A stretch of DNA of 64,000 nt. It comes from Craterostigma plantagineum. Its lineage: Eukaryota > Streptophyta > Magnoliopsida > Lamiales > Linderniaceae. The DNA lies in assembly GCA_027422505.1 (NCBI GenBank), contig JAPQWV010000331.1, positions 618,001 to 682,000 on the forward strand, read 5' to 3'. Below, one piece after another: positions 10,764 to 23,739 of the stretch. The notes beneath the pieces are model-generated. The model was not told the origin of the DNA, ran no database searches, and saw only the letters and a program-made list of their open reading frames with translations. The translations under genes and the position numbers were made by a program. Within the stretch, counting starts at the first letter, position 1. The number at the start of each line of letters is the position of its first letter.

Positions 10764-12254
10764 ATGGAACTCACTGATAATTCTCCTTCTTCTTCTTCAC
10801 AGCAGCCCAATAAACAACTCTCCTCCACAACCACCACCACTAATCCCCACCGCCCGCCGCCGCCGCCCTTCTCCGCCACATCGCCGCGCCCACCGCCGAC
10901 GACTTCCCTAGCCATCAACACCGCCGCCGACGACAAATCTACGCCACCACCGTCGTCGTCGCAGCAGCAGCTCACTGTGCATCCATCGTCAGAGCAGCAG
11001 CAGCAGCTCCAAGCGCCGCCGGCCAAGAAGCCCACCAAGGACCGACACACCAAGGTCGACGGCCGAGGGCGGCGCATCCGCATGCCGGCGGCCTGCGCCG
11101 CCCGTGTCTTTCAGCTCACCCGAGAATTGGGTCACAAGACCGACGGCGAGACGATTGAGTGGCTCCTCCACCAGGCGGAGCCTGCTATCATCGCCGCCAC
11201 GGGGACGGGCACGATTCCGGCGAACTTCTCCACACTAAACATCTCCCTGAGGAGCAGCGGCTCGTCGCTGTCGATTCCGGCGTCTAAATCCGCCGCTCAT
11301 TCCTTCCACGGCGCTCTTGGGCTCGCCGCGCACCACCATCATCAATCTGCCTACGAAGATTCTTTTCCACAGATGTTAGGGTTTCATCAGCAGCAACTTC
11401 AATCTTCGCTGTTAAGACAAAGGGCTCAGCTTCAGATGCTTAACCCTTCCGCCGACCACCACCATCATCTTACGCCGTCGGAGAATCTATCATCCGGCGG
11501 TGGCGGCGGCGGCGGAGAAGGTGAGAGTAATTTCTCGAGAAAAAGGTACAGAGAAGAAGACAGCGATAACTTCTTCAAACAAGAACACAACAACAGCGCT
11601 GTAAGAAACTCATCACAACAAGAACAGCCTTCGTCTTCTGGGAATAGCAACAAACATCTTCAGATACAGACATTATTCAACAACAAAGAGGACGACAGTT
11701 TAGGGTTGTCGACGACGACGATGAGCCAGCCAAGGGCTTCTTCGTCTGGGCTGGCGCCGCCCACCGCCACCGCCATGTGGGCGGCGGCCGGCAACGCTTT
11801 TTGGATGCTTCCGATGACCACACAGCAATCCCATCACGTCCCTACATCGTCTTCTTCCTCATCCTCTTCATCTTCAGAAGCTTCTTTAGCTCACATGTGG
11901 CCTTTCGGTGGATCAAGCGCCACAGTTCAAGCTCCGTTACAGCTCGTCCCTAGGTTTAACTACCCTGGAAATCTCGAGTTTCATCACCAGCAAGGCCGTG
12001 GAGGGAGTAGCTCCGCCGGCGGCGGCGGCGGCCCTTCGGTTCAGCTGGGATCTCAGCACCATCACCACCACCTGGGATTGGGCGTCGCCGGCGAGTCTAA
12101 TCTTGGCGTATTCGCCGCCATGAACAGTGCGTATTCATCAAGAAGTGGGCTGAATGTCAACTCTGATGATCTTGAAAATCAGCACGAGCAAAATCAGCCA
12201 CAGGGAACAGATCAAAGTGGGGATGGCGATGGACAAAACAGTTCTTCTCAGTAA
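10764..12254 (+). CDS. Class I TCP transcription factor (TCP14/TCP8-like)
   Basis: A nuclear transcription factor controlling cell proliferation and growth. Class I TCPs bind GTGGGNCC-type and site II sequences. Single exon; from the ATG at 10764 ([10 protein letters not shown]) it gives 496 residues, close to the length of TCP14. The TCP basic helix-loop-helix domain (about residues 91-150) reads [17 protein letters not shown] ... [20 protein letters not shown] ... [20 protein letters not shown]. The basic region has the short class I form. The rest is low complexity: Ser-, Gln-, Pro- and His-rich tracts. C-terminal motifs AFWMLPMTT and HMWPFGG resemble the TCP8/14/22 group. The frame stays open 107 codons further upstream (to 10443), so a longer N-terminus cannot be excluded. 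The exact orthologue is uncertain. Confidence 0.92.
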   Translation: MELTDNSPSSSSQQPNKQLSSTTTTTNPHRPPPPPFSATSPRPPPTTSLAINTAADDKSTPPPSSSQQQLTVHPSSEQQQQLQAPPAKKPTKDRHTKVDGRGRRIRMPAACAARVFQLTRELGHKTDGETIEWLLHQAEPAIIAATGTGTIPANFSTLNISLRSSGSSLSIPASKSAAHSFHGALGLAAHHHHQSAYEDSFPQMLGFHQQQLQSSLLRQRAQLQMLNPSADHHHHLTPSENLSSGGGGGGGEGESNFSRKRYREEDSDNFFKQEHNNSAVRNSSQQEQPSSSGNSNKHLQIQTLFNNKEDDSLGLSTTTMSQPRASSSGLAPPTATAMWAAAGNAFWMLPMTTQQSHHVPTSSSSSSSSSSEASLAHMWPFGGSSATVQAPLQLVPRFNYPGNLEFHHQQGRGGSSSAGGGGGPSVQLGSQHHHHHLGLGVAGESNLGVFAAMNSAYSSRSGLNVNSDDLENQHEQNQPQGTDQSGDGDGQNSSSQ

Positions 12255-15200
12255 AATAAAAAATAAAAAAGACATGGCAGCGCACAATATTACCTCGTTG
12301 GCTTCGTATTTATCGTATTTCTTGAGGTTCGTTTTCTTTATTAATCAGTTTGTGATTTGAATACAGTCTTTCAATATTATTATTTTCCTATCATGGGATT
12401 CGAGCTGATCAAAGGTTTTGTCTTGATTCTTGCAGCTATTTTGCATTTGTATGTCTGTGCGTGCGTGTGTGTTGAGATTGATGATCGATGAGTGCGTTTC
12501 TGCTATTTGGGATTTCAAGAAACGATGAGGACAGAAGGGATTGGATTAATATAAATATATATTTGTGTGATTATTGTTTTTGCAGAATTTTTTTTCTCTT
12601 CTTTACATGAAGAATCTTTGCTTTGCCCTAGAGTGTTGTGATGAGGGAAATCTGAATCCTGTAATGTGATTGTAGTTTGGTCCGAAGGGACGTTGTTAGA
12701 GATGTTTGCATATATAGAGAAGGAGATTGATGATATGATTTGCGTTGTGTAATAGTTTGTTGATTAATTGCAGTTGTGTATCTGTGTTTCTTCTTTTCTT
12801 TTTTTTTTTGTCCTTTTTCTTTTGAAGAAAAATGGAACATTAGTCTATTAGGGAAAAGTCTGCTCATGGTGCAAAGTTCTTATTCTTGGCAAAAACCTGT
12901 CTTCTCCTACTTAAAGTAAAAAAGGGTTTAGCACCCGTGAGAATGCATGCTAAATGGCACAGAAAAATTTGGTACCTTATTTTTTTCATATAGATTGTTA
13001 TTTTTTCTTGCCCCGAAACACGTTTCAGAGACAAATTTGGTACCTAAAAAAAAAGAAATTTGTTATTTTTCCATTTATCAATCATTAATTTAGCTTTTGA
13101 ACCGTGTAATTTTGCATGTGTCACGTGGTAATCAAGCACATCTTTAAGAAACTAACTCGACGGAGTAGAAAACTTGCAATAATTGCACACTATTTAGCAT
13201 GTCAAGATTTGGGATTTGAAAAAAAATATCCGATGCTATAAAGTAATTCGAATAAATTCGTGTGGACCTTATCGACCCTCAAAGGTTCATCAACCATTGC
13301 TCCATATTGTCATTTGTCACACTGATAGTGCTTGGCGAGCCAATCATATCCATCCACGTGGCATTCTTTCTTCTCCTATTTTTTGGCCTTCCTATTACTA
13401 TAATTACCTCACAATTATTCTTATGTTCCCTTAGCTTCAGACTGAATTAAGTTGGAAGGTAAAGATTACGATGTGCAAACTTTAACACAATTTATGTAGG
13501 TGGGATTTTCAAAAGCTAGGCTACTAAAAAAAAACATATAAATGGTCTTTTTGAAAACGCCACTTACCATCCGCGATTCCCGCAATGAAATAGCACTTTT
13601 TCCCACGTAAAAAAAAAAAAGAGTAGGAATTTAAAACCGGCATATTTTGACTTCTAAATGTGGACACATAACAGAGAAAGGGTAGTAATAATAGCTAATA
13701 GCATTGTGTGTCCCGCAATTAATTACAGAAAATGCAGAATCCATCTATCTCCACAGCATGATTACGGTTAGGTCATATGTTATATTCATTGCAGTTACTC
13801 ATTTTCTACTACCTAAAAAAGAAATCTTTGAAAACTTAAGAGGAAAAAGCAAAAAAATTGTCAAATATCGCCAGAAGAAAATGTCGAAGAATTTGACATT
13901 GGATCCTCAAAAGGCATAGTATCTACATGGTATTTTTCCCTGTGTATATCTGGCCAGGAAAGGTTAAGAAAAACATATTGCAATCATCCAAATCAATTAT
14001 ATCAATTGGGATACTTTGGTTGATTCGTTCCTGGAAAACGATCTTCCAAGTGATTTCAGACTCGTGGCTTCGCAAAGAGAACGCCGGAAGCAAATCCCAC
14101 TGTCGAAAAATCACATCGAATTAGGACGACACAGAGAAAAAAATGAGGAACAGATGCAGACGTAGAACTCCATCGTGGGATGTAATGAATTACAAGAACA
14201 AAGATTATGGAATTGGCCAAAACAAAAATAGAACCAAATCATAAAGTTGAACAACCTAATTGCCGGGCTCTTTAGCAAAGGTCACACACTTGTCTCACCG
14301 ATTCAATCCCATGCTCATTTGGAAAGACATCTGTGGTGGTGGAGCTCCCAACAGAAGAAGTATGACCAAGAATATAGTTTGCCGTGTTATATTTCACATA
14401 AAATAATGTGTTAGTATGTCACTGGGAACACATAAGCAACCATTGCAAGTCAGTGGTGCCATAGCAGAATGAGAAGATAGAAGAAATCGATTATATGAAG
14501 CAGAATAACATAATAAACTGAAGGGCCAGCGAACAATTACTTGGGAATAAGAGAAGATACAGAGAGATATCGATCGAGCAATGGGAAATTTGTGCAATCA
14601 GTAAATTAAAGGAAGAAGAGATGAACGAAATCGAGCAACACATACAAGTACAAAGAAATTCAGCTGCAAACTAGGAAGAAAAACCTCGCAACTTCTTTCT
14701 AGTTACAGACGAGATTAAAAAGGGGGGAAAATGACAATGCGAATATCAAATGAATCTCAGTTCCACCTCGCTGATTGTGATAAAGTGCTCCCAAAACTAC
14801 TCAATCTCATCAATGAAATCCTACCAACCTCTACCAATATTAGATAAACAGATTCTGATGTATCAACACGATCTTCCAAAAAACAAGGAAAAACATAATT
14901 ACCTTTCATCGTGATGGAACAACCGGCCAAAAAATTCTGAACAATCAAGCAATTGATGAAGAAGCTCGAAGAAGAAAACTACTCGAGCTGAATCCCTTAC
15001 TCAGCTATTCAAATCCAACGAAATGCCCACAGCAAAATCCTATCATTACCATGGAAAGGTGAACCTTTATACGGTACTAGAATATGAAAAACAAAATTTA
15101 AAAAAAAATGTTTTTTTTTTATCAATTAATATGTCTAATTTTCTTCAAGTAAGGAAAAACCTCATGGCTCATAACGATAGTATGATATTTGATAAAAAAG

Positions 15201-15369
15201 AATATTATATATTTTCAAGTTAATTAATAAAACAGTGGTACAATCAAAGGAAGGGGGCTCGTCGTCGTAGCTCGTAGGTATCTTTAAACAGTATCTTTCT
15301 CTCTCACACAGTCACCGCACAAGTCTGCAACGCTCATCAGTGAGCTGAGTTCGTTTATTCCAAAAAAAA
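12255..15369. other. 3.1 kb spacer between TCP and ATP-PRT; no confident gene
   Basis: The first few hundred bases are the TCP 3' region. From about 13.0 kb the DNA is AT-rich with short poly-A/T runs. A minus-strand transcript between about 14.95 and 14.23 kb is possible: there is a plausible leader with ATGAAAG followed by a GTAATT donor near 14.90 kb. A 40-codon minus-strand segment then ends at a TAA near 14.27 kb and contains SSVGSSTTTDVFPNEHGIES. Neither part matches a family I know, and the frames could not be joined convincingly. The last 130 bp are the ATP-PRT promoter and leader. Confidence 0.4.
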
Positions 15370-17769
15370 ATGGCAATAGCCCGTACGATTTTCCTTCAAT
15401 CAGCGTACGCGCCGCCGAATTGGAATTCGCCTCCTTCATCCGCGCCGAATTCAACCGCGAGATTTTGCTTCACCGTTTCGTGTTGCTCAATCGCGTCGCC
15501 GGCAAATAATGTAGTTAACGGAAGCGTGCTGGATAAGAAGCTAATCGAGAGAAGTGAGGTGCGCCTTGGGTTGCCCAGCAAGGGAAGAATGGCTTCTGAT
15601 ACGTTAGAAATTCTCAAGGTATCATCACGCGGCTAATTAGTCTTTTCGGGAAAAACTTAGGCGTTGGTTGTTGCGATTCAATCTCCAAACTGGGATTTCA
15701 ACGATGTTTCAATGCCCTGTATCACAATATGCGGTGCAAAAATGAGCAAATTATGAGTTCCAATACCTAAAAAGTGATTTTTTTTTGCTGTTTCTCATTT
15801 CGATAGGATTGTCAGCTTTCGGTGCGTCAGGTGAATCCACGCCAGTACGTTGCCGAGATTCCGCAGGTTTGTTTTTCTCTTGCTGACTGCAATTTGTAGT
15901 TGAAAACTGCTTTTCGATATAAACATAAAATTGGTAGATGTTTTCACATTGCTCACTGAAGGCTTAGCTATTTCCATGATAGTTCATAGCTGTTCTAATT
16001 TGGCAGATATCGAATTTAGAAGTGTGGTTCCAGCGTCCGAAAGATGTTGTCAGGAAATTAGTCGCTGGGGATTTAGACCTTGGAATCGTTGGTTTGGATA
16101 CAGTGAAAGAATATGGACAGGTAGTAATAACGTTCAGAGGTCTTTTAATTACGAAACACGATTCGAAAAATGCTGCTTCTTAGCTGAAAAGTTGATTATA
16201 GTTTTATGTATTCTATCTTCTTACAGGGAAATGAAGATCTTGTTCTTGTTCATGATGCTCTCCAATATGGGGATTGCCGTTTATCCTTGGCAGTAAGTAA
16301 TCTGTCCAAATTTATTAAGAAAGGATGTCTAAAGAGCCTTTCTAAGTCCTTGTCCACCTTTTGTAACATATATCACTATGATCTTTCTGATAGATTCCGA
16401 AGTATGGCATATTTGAGAACATAAATTCTCTGAGAGAGCTAGCTCAGATGCCACAGTGGACACCTGAGAGACCTCTAAGAGTAGCTACTGGCTTCTCATA
16501 TGTATGATTACCAAAGACTTTGTAATTTCTTGCCCGTTGCTCCCCTCCCCTTTTACGGTTTTTTACATGGAAAATGCCAGTCTGACCCACACATTTACAT
16601 TTTACAATCAGTTGGGTCCTAAATTTATGGAAGAAAATGGGCTGAAGCATGTTGCTTTTTCAACCGCCGATGGAGCTCTTGAGGCAGCTCCTGCAGTAAG
16701 TATGCTATATATCGCAGTTTAATAATGTTGTTTCTCTTTCCCTGTATGAATTCTTCTTCAATGCGTTGGTTCTCCTTCACAACGGCATCATCATCCATTC
16801 TTAATTATTGGATTCCAGAAAAGTCACCTGCATGACGCAATATTGATGTCATTACACTTAAATTGCTGTCCTCTTGTAGATGGGTATAGCCGATGCTATT
16901 GTGGACCTTGTCAGTAGCGGAACCACCTTGAGAGAAAACAATCTCAAGGAAATTGAAGGCGGGGTTATCTTGGAAAGCCAGGTAATCAACGATAGAAAAC
17001 CACCATCGAAATCTGATTGGAATTATAGCGAGTGACAAAGAAAGCACCGTCCTCTTCACCACCTTATTTATTCTCTATTTAATCATATTTCAGGCTGTAC
17101 TTGTTGCTAGCAGAAGGTCTTTGATCGAGCGAAAGGGCGTCCTCGATATAACCCACGAAATTCTCGAAAGATTCGAGGCCCATCTGAAGGCAGCAGGTCA
17201 ATTCACGGTAAGAGAGTCTCCTTTCATTCTCGTATCATTTTTTGGGAAAACCTTCATATAGATAATGATCGTTGAATTACGTAGGTGACGGCCAACATGA
17301 GAGGAAGCTCTGCAGAGGAAGTGGCAGAGAGAGTGCTAAGCCAGCCATCTTTAGCTGGCTTGCAGGTCAAGATGATATTTTCTGCAGAATTTATCGTTAC
17401 TATTTCACTCGTAGATTATCTTATCTCTTATCATCTTTCCCTCGGGGATTCTGCTTGTAGGGGCCCACGGTGAGCCCCGTTTTCTGCAAGCGTGATGGGA
17501 GAGTATCGCCAGATTACTATGCCATTGTCATTTGTGTACCGAAAAAAGAACTTTACAAGTCGGTTCGCCAGCTAAGGGCGGTAAGTAGCTACCCAGCCAT
17601 TCCATGCAATGCAATCATATCATCCTTTTTACTGAATTTTTTGTTTTCCGTAAATCGATCAATCAATGCACAGATTGGAGGCAGCGGTGTGCTGATTTCG
17701 CCTCTAACCTACATCTTCGACGAAGAAACTCCGAGATGGCGTCAGCTTCTTTCAAACTTGGGGCTCTAA
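15370..17769 (+). CDS. HISN1: ATP phosphoribosyltransferase, chloroplastic (histidine biosynthesis step 1)
   Basis: Condenses ATP with PRPP to phosphoribosyl-ATP, the first and feedback-regulated step of histidine synthesis, in the plastid stroma. Eleven exons: 15370-15618, 15807-15866, 16007-16120, 16227-16292, 16394-16501, 16612-16695, 16880-16981, 17094-17207, 17285-17365, 17461-17580 and 17674-17769. All join in phase 0 and give 397 residues, a normal length. The N-terminal ~55 residues are a Ser-rich transit peptide. The catalytic domains follow: [46 protein letters not shown] and the PRPP-binding loop [19 protein letters not shown]. The C-terminal region ([13 protein letters not shown] to the end) is the regulatory ACT-like domain of the long-form enzyme. 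It is convergent with the NFU2-like gene, with about 290 bp between the stops. Confidence 0.96.
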
Positions 17770-18058
17770 ATACCAAAACAAAGTCATATATCTTCTTTAA
17801 TTATCTTGTTCGAATACCATAATTTTTGCTCCAATATATGTATGTATAATAGGTATACTTATCAAGGCTTTTTTTGCTTTGTGTAACGTCGTATGATTCT
17901 TTCAAGCATCAGTATTTCATTACAACTGAACATAAATACAGGCATCAAAACTAGGTAAGGCATACATATGATTCAACATATACATACAAATATTCGACAG
18001 CAAATAACTCTTATATCCAATGCAAACCCAAGCATCTCATATACCTTCGTCGTCCCCC

Positions 18059-19072
18059 CTACGATAAAAGTTGAACTGCTGCAATGGCTGGAATTTTTTC
18101 CCGAAGCTTTTGAGTAACAGCGACTCGAACGGTCATCACACCAGCTGCAGGGCCCGTGATGCGCACCTTAACTATCGGTTCCTCGATTTCCACCAAATCC
18201 AATTCTCCGCCCGCCGCCCCAACAAGGTAAGGCCTTATTTCTTCAAGTACCTAATTTGCCGACATTTCGTATGTTCACATCACATGGAATTTATATTTCT
18301 GTTAATCTCAGCTTTAAGGGTCAAGAACGGTGTTTGTTCACCTTCTCTATGTTTTCTTCGTTCAGCTCGAGCCCAGTTTCTTCATCAGGGACTGCTTCAA
18401 CTGCGACAACTTCTGGGAATTTCTCCATCAAACGACGTTCTATGCCCATCTTCATGGTTACCACGGAGCTAGGGCACGAACCGCAGGCTCCTTGCAGCTT
18501 CAATTTCACGACGTTTCCATCGATTTCGTGCAGAGCAACATTGCCCCCGTCTGCTATAAGGTAAGGTCGAACCTCATCCAATACGCTCTCGACGTTTTCG
18601 GCTGTCAGCGGTAATTCTACAGCTGAATCAGGCGTCGTAACTGCCCTGACTGCTTTATCGCACCACATACAACGAACGACATTAGATGAATCATAAAGCC
18701 TTAAGCAGCATCATATATACATAATAATAACAACAAACGAAGAAGAAAGGAAAAATTCTTATGTAGTCTGAATAAGGAAGGAGCAAGGCTGACCTGGAAG
18801 GCGCCGGAGACGAGACCTCCGATTGGGCGATGAGGATTGGCGAATTTTGGACAGCGAAATTGGGGACCGCAATAATACCTGATAGAAAAATCTAAGAACG
18901 AGCTTCACGAACTGCATAACAATTGCGCCTCAGACGCTATATTAGAGAACGAAGGAAAACTGACCCGAGGTTGTGCGAACAGCTGAGCAGCGGCTGAACA
19001 CGACGGCAGACTTCCTAGGGTTTGGTGGAGACTGTAATTGATGCACGACTTCGAAGCCGCGATTGTGCACAT
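18059..19072 (-). CDS. NFU2: NifU-like scaffold protein, chloroplastic (NFU2-like)
   Basis: A plastid Fe-S cluster scaffold/carrier needed for photosystem I and ferredoxin-type clients. Four exons on the minus strand: 19072-18965, 18878-18794, 18649-18342 and 18250-18059, giving about 230 residues, as in NFU2. Residues 1 to about 70 form a Ser/Arg-rich transit peptide. The first NifU domain contains [20 protein letters not shown] and the cluster-binding GACGSCPSS (C-x2-C). The second NifU-like domain ([15 protein letters not shown] ... [20 protein letters not shown]) lacks the two cysteines ([10 protein letters not shown]), which is normal for plastid NFU1-3. I chose the start at 19072 because exons 1 and 2 join in frame to the conserved [15 protein letters not shown]. 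The shorter alternative Met at 18668 lies in the intron. Confidence 0.92.
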
Positions 19073-19420
19073 CGCGTGAAAATCTCTCGAAAAATCTCAG
19101 AAACTGCGTCGATGAATGGTTTAGGTTCGTTTCAATTTCTCAGCTAGAGGAGAATAATTCCAACTTTTTGTGCGTTGAAGTTTTGCTCGCTTTGATTTTT
19201 ATAGAGATAGAAACCAATGTACAAATTGGAATCTCCTCTGTCCGCCTGTTGGAAGATAGACGACGGAAAATCATTACTAAAAAATAAATAAATAAGAAAA
19301 GTCGTGCATGTTGTTATGTTAATAATTAATATCAACAATAAAATAATAAATAAATACTTAATTAACCAGGTGGAACTTGTTGACCTTTGACCAAGAACAA
19401 AACTCCCAACTCTTTATATC
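19073..19420. other. Upstream flank of NFU2; no gene seen
   Basis: Promoter and leader of the minus-strand NFU2-like gene, passing into AT-rich DNA near 19.3 kb. No conserved motif or RNA gene was recognised. Confidence 0.4.
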
Positions 19421-19859
19421 TCCAATCGAAAAACTCGGTATCAAACTCAAACGCATTGTCAAACTCAAATACACTAATTCTTCTCCAACCGATGATCAAT
19501 CTCAAACTCAAAAGACCATTATTATAATATTCTATTCCACCTCATTTTCTAATAGAATCCATTTCATTTACAACTTTACAAATTAAATCGCATTGTTATT
19601 TTAATTCGATTAGAAAAACACGATTCCTATTATACACTTTTATTTATTTTTATTTTTTATATTGGTACTCTAATAATTGAACTAAAAATAGAGTATATAT
19701 TGTAATTTTTAAAACATCAAACCATATTTTGGAATATCTCATTCTCAAACGCATACATGCGTTTTAAAACAGGAGAGAAACGCATTTTGAGTTTGCGTTT
19801 GATGTACTATTGGAGAAGTTTTAATATACATTTTGGATTTAGATATCGAGGAGATGATC
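19421..19859. mobile_element. Degenerate Tourist-like fold-back element
   Basis: The left half (TTCTTCTCCAACCGATGATC followed by AATCTCAAACTCAAAA near 19480-19520) pairs with the right half (TTTTGAGTTTGCGTTTGATG then TATTGGAGAAG, 19785-19818). The right end GAGGAGATGATC followed by TAA resembles the terminus of the Tourist-like element at 28953-29640, which has the same CAAACGCAAAC interior words. The left boundary is unclear. It lies just downstream of the BAM3-like gene's stop codon. Confidence 0.4.
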
Positions 19860-19920
19860 TAAAATATTATTATTATACATCTCTAGCTAGAATGAAAGAA
19901 ACAACGAAAAGTCCTTCGAA

Positions 19921-22900
19921 TCAAGCCAAAAGATCCTTCCTTTTCTTCACTTCTTCCGGCGGATGATCAGAAGAAGAAGATGAAGAAGAAGTCTGACGTG
20001 CCGGCATCGGCGACGGCGGCGAAGACGGCGATCTCCTCGGAAACTCCGATAACATCTGCACAACTTCCCTCATCGTGGGCCGTTCGACGCTGTTCTCTTG
20101 GACGCAGAGCATAGCTACGAAGAAAAGGTGCATCGCTTCATCCTTCGGCGCGACGGCGAGCCTCGGGTCCAAAACGCGGCCAACCTCCTCTCTCCGGCCA
20201 TTCGTCGAACACTTTGCCCACTGCACTAAGTCCACGCCTTCTTCTCCGAACCCACCAACCGGCCGGCGGCCGGCGATGAGCTCGAGGACCACCACCCCAT
20301 AGCTGTAGACGTCGCTCTTCTCATCCACGCGCAGCGTATACGCATACTCAGGAGCTATATAACCGTAAGATCCAGCGACGGCAGACATGCACTGCGACGC
20401 GCCGCCGCCGTCGGCCAAGAACTTAGCCAGCCCGAAATCAGCCACGTGGGCTTCGAGGCTCGAGTCCAGCAAGATGTTGTTCGACTTAACGTCTCTGTGA
20501 ATGATCAGCGGCGAGCAATCGTGGTGGAGATAGCAGAGCCCTTTTGCTGAGTCCACGGCGATCTTATACCTCGATTTCCAGCTCAAGAACCCTCCTTTCT
20601 TACCGTGGAGAGCTTCGCCCAAGCTCCCATTTCTCATGTACTCGTAGACGAGGAGATTCGTTTCCTTATTAGTGCAGAAAGCTAAGAGCCTTACTATGTT
20701 TCTGTGTCTGATGTTTCCCAGCGTCTGAATCTCTGCTTTGAACCCATGATCATGGCTGTCGATGCCTTCGAACCCTAGCAGTTTCTTGACAGCTATTTCC
20801 ATCCCATTGGGCATTTTCGCATAGTAAACAATCCCAGCTCCTCCTCGGCCTATCGCATTGCCGTCATTGACGCATTCTATTACATCGGAGACTGTGAAGT
20901 CGAGGTTCTGAAACGATGTCATTTTCCAGGTTTTCGATCTTCCCCTTCTCTTGAATGGCTTGGCCTTGATTATAGCTGCCGTGGCGAACGCTGAGGAAAA
21001 CGTCGAAAGCCCGAGGGCGAAGATCAGCTTGAACGAATTGCGGGACTTTTCTTCTCTCTGCTTTTTTTCGAGGGCGTCATTGCAAGGATTGTCGCCCAGC
21101 AAAGTTCCACAGAGGCGAGGATTCCCAGCGAAAGAAGAAGCGTTGAAGGCCAAGAACTGGCCAGAATCGGGCAATCTGCCCGAGAAATCGTTGTAAGAAA
21201 AATCAGCGGTGGCCAGGCTTTTCATTGACCCGATGGACCCTCCTATGGATCCGTTCAAGTGGTTCCTCGACAGATTCAAGTAGTTCAAGATTGCTACGTT
21301 GGATATTTCTGTAGGGATCGAACCGTAAAGATCGTTTTGGCTCAAATCCAAGTAATTGCAGCGAATAAAGTTGCCTATCTCTGAAGGGATTTCTCCGCTC
21401 AGCGAATTCCCGCTGAGGTCGAGCTTGACCACCTGTCGGAGCTCGCCTATCGAAGGTGGGATAGGACCGGAGAAGTTATTACCGCCGAGCAATAAAACTT
21501 GTAACGAAGTCAGCCTCGATAGAGAAGAAGGCAACGGCCCTGAGATTCGATTGTTCGAAAGATTCATTTGGGCTAACTTCGTTCGGTTAGACGAGGAAGA
21601 TGCACTGTCGTTACTTTCAGTCAAAACGCCGGTGAGCATGTTGTTTTGCAGTTCGAGGAAGTTCAGCTCGCGGAGATAAATGAGAGAGTTTGGAATACTA
21701 CCGTTGAAGAAGTTCTGCCCGAGCCTCGCCCTTACAAGGCTCGTGCAAGAGCCCAAGTCCTCGGTTATCTGTCCGAACAAGAAATTGATTTGGAGAATGA
21801 GCGTCGAGAGCTGCTTCGAAGCGCACAAGTGCTCGGGGATCGTCCCAGTGAGCTTATTCGAAGACAAATCGACGTATCTCAGCTTCTGATTCAGGCCTAA
21901 GTTTCTCGGTACGGTGCCCGTGAAGTTATTCATCCATAAACAGAGGGTTTCTAGCTCGGGCAAATCTGAGAAGAAATCTGGGATTGGCCCGTGCAATCTG
22001 TTCAAGAAAAGATTCAGAAGTTCGATCTCTTTAAGGCCCGCAAATTCGTAAGGAATCTCCCCAGTCAGAGCGTTGAACGAAAGGTCGAGGTTTTTCAGCC
22101 TCGTAAGACTGCCCAGCTCTTCAGGGACCGTCCCAGATATTCGATTAATGTGGAGAAACAGAGTGTCGAGGGAGCTCAAATTTCCCAGTTCCGAAGGGAT
22201 TTCGCCGTCCAATTCGCACGAAGAAATGTCCAAATGGAGTAAATTCGATAACCTTCCGAGTTCCTTAGGAATCCCGCCATGGAAAACGTTGTCAGGGCCT
22301 AAGTAGAGCTCTCTGAGGTTGGTGAGATTGCCCAGCTCCTTGGGAATCTTCCCCGTGAGATCGTTTCCTGACAACGACAAGTACTTCAGCTGTCCTAAAC
22401 CGCCGTAACTTTCCGGGATTTGGCCGAAGAAGTAATTCCCTCCCAACTCCAAGTGCTTCAGCTTCTTCAAGCTCGAGACATCGAGAGGAAGATTGGCGGA
22501 GAAATTGTTGTTATAAGCATCGAAAACCTCCAAACTGGCCAGGCTTGAGTAGTTCCAATCCAAGCCCCCATCGAACTGATTGTTCGATACGTTGAGGAAC
22601 CGAAGAGAGCCCGTGTTTTCGATGGCGATTTCCCCGGTGAAGTTGTTCCCGTCGATCGAAAGACGTATCAGCATTTCGAGCCTCGAGATTTCTTGCGAAA
22701 CAGAGCCGTGTAAGGCCATGTTCGAGAGGTCGAGCGATACGACTCTGTTTCGGAAGCATTTTATCCCTCTCCAAGAACAAACCGAGGCGGGATTCGAAGT
22801 GTCCCAGCTAGCTATTTCAGGGCTGTAGTTGTCGAATCCTTGTCTGAGAGAGATTAGTGCGTGAAAATCTGAGATGAGAGACGAGGAAACTGCGTTCGTA

Positions 22901-22950
22901 GTCGGGGATGAGAGTAAGCTTAGAGCCAGCAGAACAATGGAGAAAACCAT
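19921..22950 (-). CDS. BAM3: LRR receptor-like kinase, BAM3/CLAVATA1 type
   Basis: A plasma-membrane receptor kinase of the LRR-XI group. BAM receptors perceive CLE peptides, and BAM3 acts in root phloem with CLE45. One uninterrupted frame of 1009 residues (Arabidopsis BAM3 has about 990). It has a signal peptide (1-20, [20 protein letters not shown]), an LRR N-terminal cap (WRGIKC) and about twenty 24-residue LRRs of the LxxLxLxxNxLxGxIP type. The signature island [14 protein letters not shown] / [11 protein letters not shown] is characteristic of the CLV1/BAM clade. A transmembrane segment lies at about 640-662. In the kinase, the Lys is in IAVKKL (about 722), the catalytic loop is [10 protein letters not shown] (about 819), then DFGLAKF and [13 protein letters not shown]: all catalytic residues are present. 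The C-terminal tail is Ser/Pro-rich. Assignment to BAM3 rather than BAM1/2 is from remembered similarity. Confidence 0.93.
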   Translation of the reverse strand: MVFSIVLLALSLLSSPTTNAVSSSLISDFHALISLRQGFDNYSPEIASWDTSNPASVCSWRGIKCFRNRVVSLDLSNMALHGSVSQEISRLEMLIRLSIDGNNFTGEIAIENTGSLRFLNVSNNQFDGGLDWNYSSLASLEVFDAYNNNFSANLPLDVSSLKKLKHLELGGNYFFGQIPESYGGLGQLKYLSLSGNDLTGKIPKELGNLTNLRELYLGPDNVFHGGIPKELGRLSNLLHLDISSCELDGEIPSELGNLSSLDTLFLHINRISGTVPEELGSLTRLKNLDLSFNALTGEIPYEFAGLKEIELLNLFLNRLHGPIPDFFSDLPELETLCLWMNNFTGTVPRNLGLNQKLRYVDLSSNKLTGTIPEHLCASKQLSTLILQINFLFGQITEDLGSCTSLVRARLGQNFFNGSIPNSLIYLRELNFLELQNNMLTGVLTESNDSASSSSNRTKLAQMNLSNNRISGPLPSSLSRLTSLQVLLLGGNNFSGPIPPSIGELRQVVKLDLSGNSLSGEIPSEIGNFIRCNYLDLSQNDLYGSIPTEISNVAILNYLNLSRNHLNGSIGGSIGSMKSLATADFSYNDFSGRLPDSGQFLAFNASSFAGNPRLCGTLLGDNPCNDALEKKQREEKSRNSFKLIFALGLSTFSSAFATAAIIKAKPFKRRGRSKTWKMTSFQNLDFTVSDVIECVNDGNAIGRGGAGIVYYAKMPNGMEIAVKKLLGFEGIDSHDHGFKAEIQTLGNIRHRNIVRLLAFCTNKETNLLVYEYMRNGSLGEALHGKKGGFLSWKSRYKIAVDSAKGLCYLHHDCSPLIIHRDVKSNNILLDSSLEAHVADFGLAKFLADGGGASQCMSAVAGSYGYIAPEYAYTLRVDEKSDVYSYGVVVLELIAGRRPVGGFGEEGVDLVQWAKCSTNGRREEVGRVLDPRLAVAPKDEAMHLFFVAMLCVQENSVERPTMREVVQMLSEFPRRSPSSPPSPMPARQTSSSSSSSDHPPEEVKKRKDLLA

Positions 22951-23739
22951 GTTTTTTTTTCTTGGAAACTTTTCAGCGAATTGAGCGAAGTCTGCGAAGG
23001 AGGTGAAGGTTTGTGTAGGAGATTAAAGAACCGAACTTGGTCAGAAAAAAAAAAAGGAAGTCTTCAACTTCATGGTTGGCAGCTAATGCTTCACTTTATT
23101 CAAGCAAAGGAAAACAGCCGTTTGATAACAGAAAGATCTAATGTTAATTTACGAAGAAATGTAAAGTCGATGATTCTTTCACCTCTCTTTTGTGTTCCCT
23201 TCTTTTTTCTTTATAATGACCGAACTGCCCTCCCTTTACCCAAAGGAGATATGCAGATGGAAGGTAATGGCCATTGCTATATCAGGAATCTATGCATGCA
23301 CGTTAAGTTCTCCAAATTTTTTGCTTTTAAACAATTTCCCAAGTAGTCCAAATTACAAGATGGAACAGTCCTATAAAGATGAGTGCTGCTGCAAAAGCAA
23401 TGTTCATCAAAGAGATGGAGAGATCTTTTGCTTTTTCGATCTTCCGCTTTAGAAAAAACAAAGATAACAACTTACGAAAGGGGAGAAGAAAAGCAAAAGA
23501 AAGTAACAAAAGGGCCCTCACCCTCATGCATGGGAAACTGTTCTTTCCTGGTCCGAAACGAATTGACAAAACACACATTTATATCTTGTAACTGTGATGA
23601 TCCAAACTTTGAAGAAGAGCAGCAGATAAGACAGAGTCTTGTAATAATCATTGCAATAATCATTGATTACTGACTATGGTTCAGAAAACAGAAAACGTTC
23701 TTGGAGATAGCGACGACACCCTGAAGTGAAGTCCTATTT
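22951..23739. other. Promoter and upstream flank of the BAM3-like gene
   Basis: No gene seen. The first ~100 bp upstream of the start codon are the probable leader. Around 23640-23670 the sequence TAATAATCATTGCAATAATCATTGATTA contains several CAATNATTG-like words of the type bound by HD-Zip proteins. This is a weak hint only. Confidence 0.4.

Noticed and set aside
10556..11083. 175-codon minus-strand ORF opposite the TCP gene
   Set aside because: Antisense shadow of low-complexity TCP codons (poly-Gln/Ser/Pro read as Cys/Gly/Val runs); no motif.
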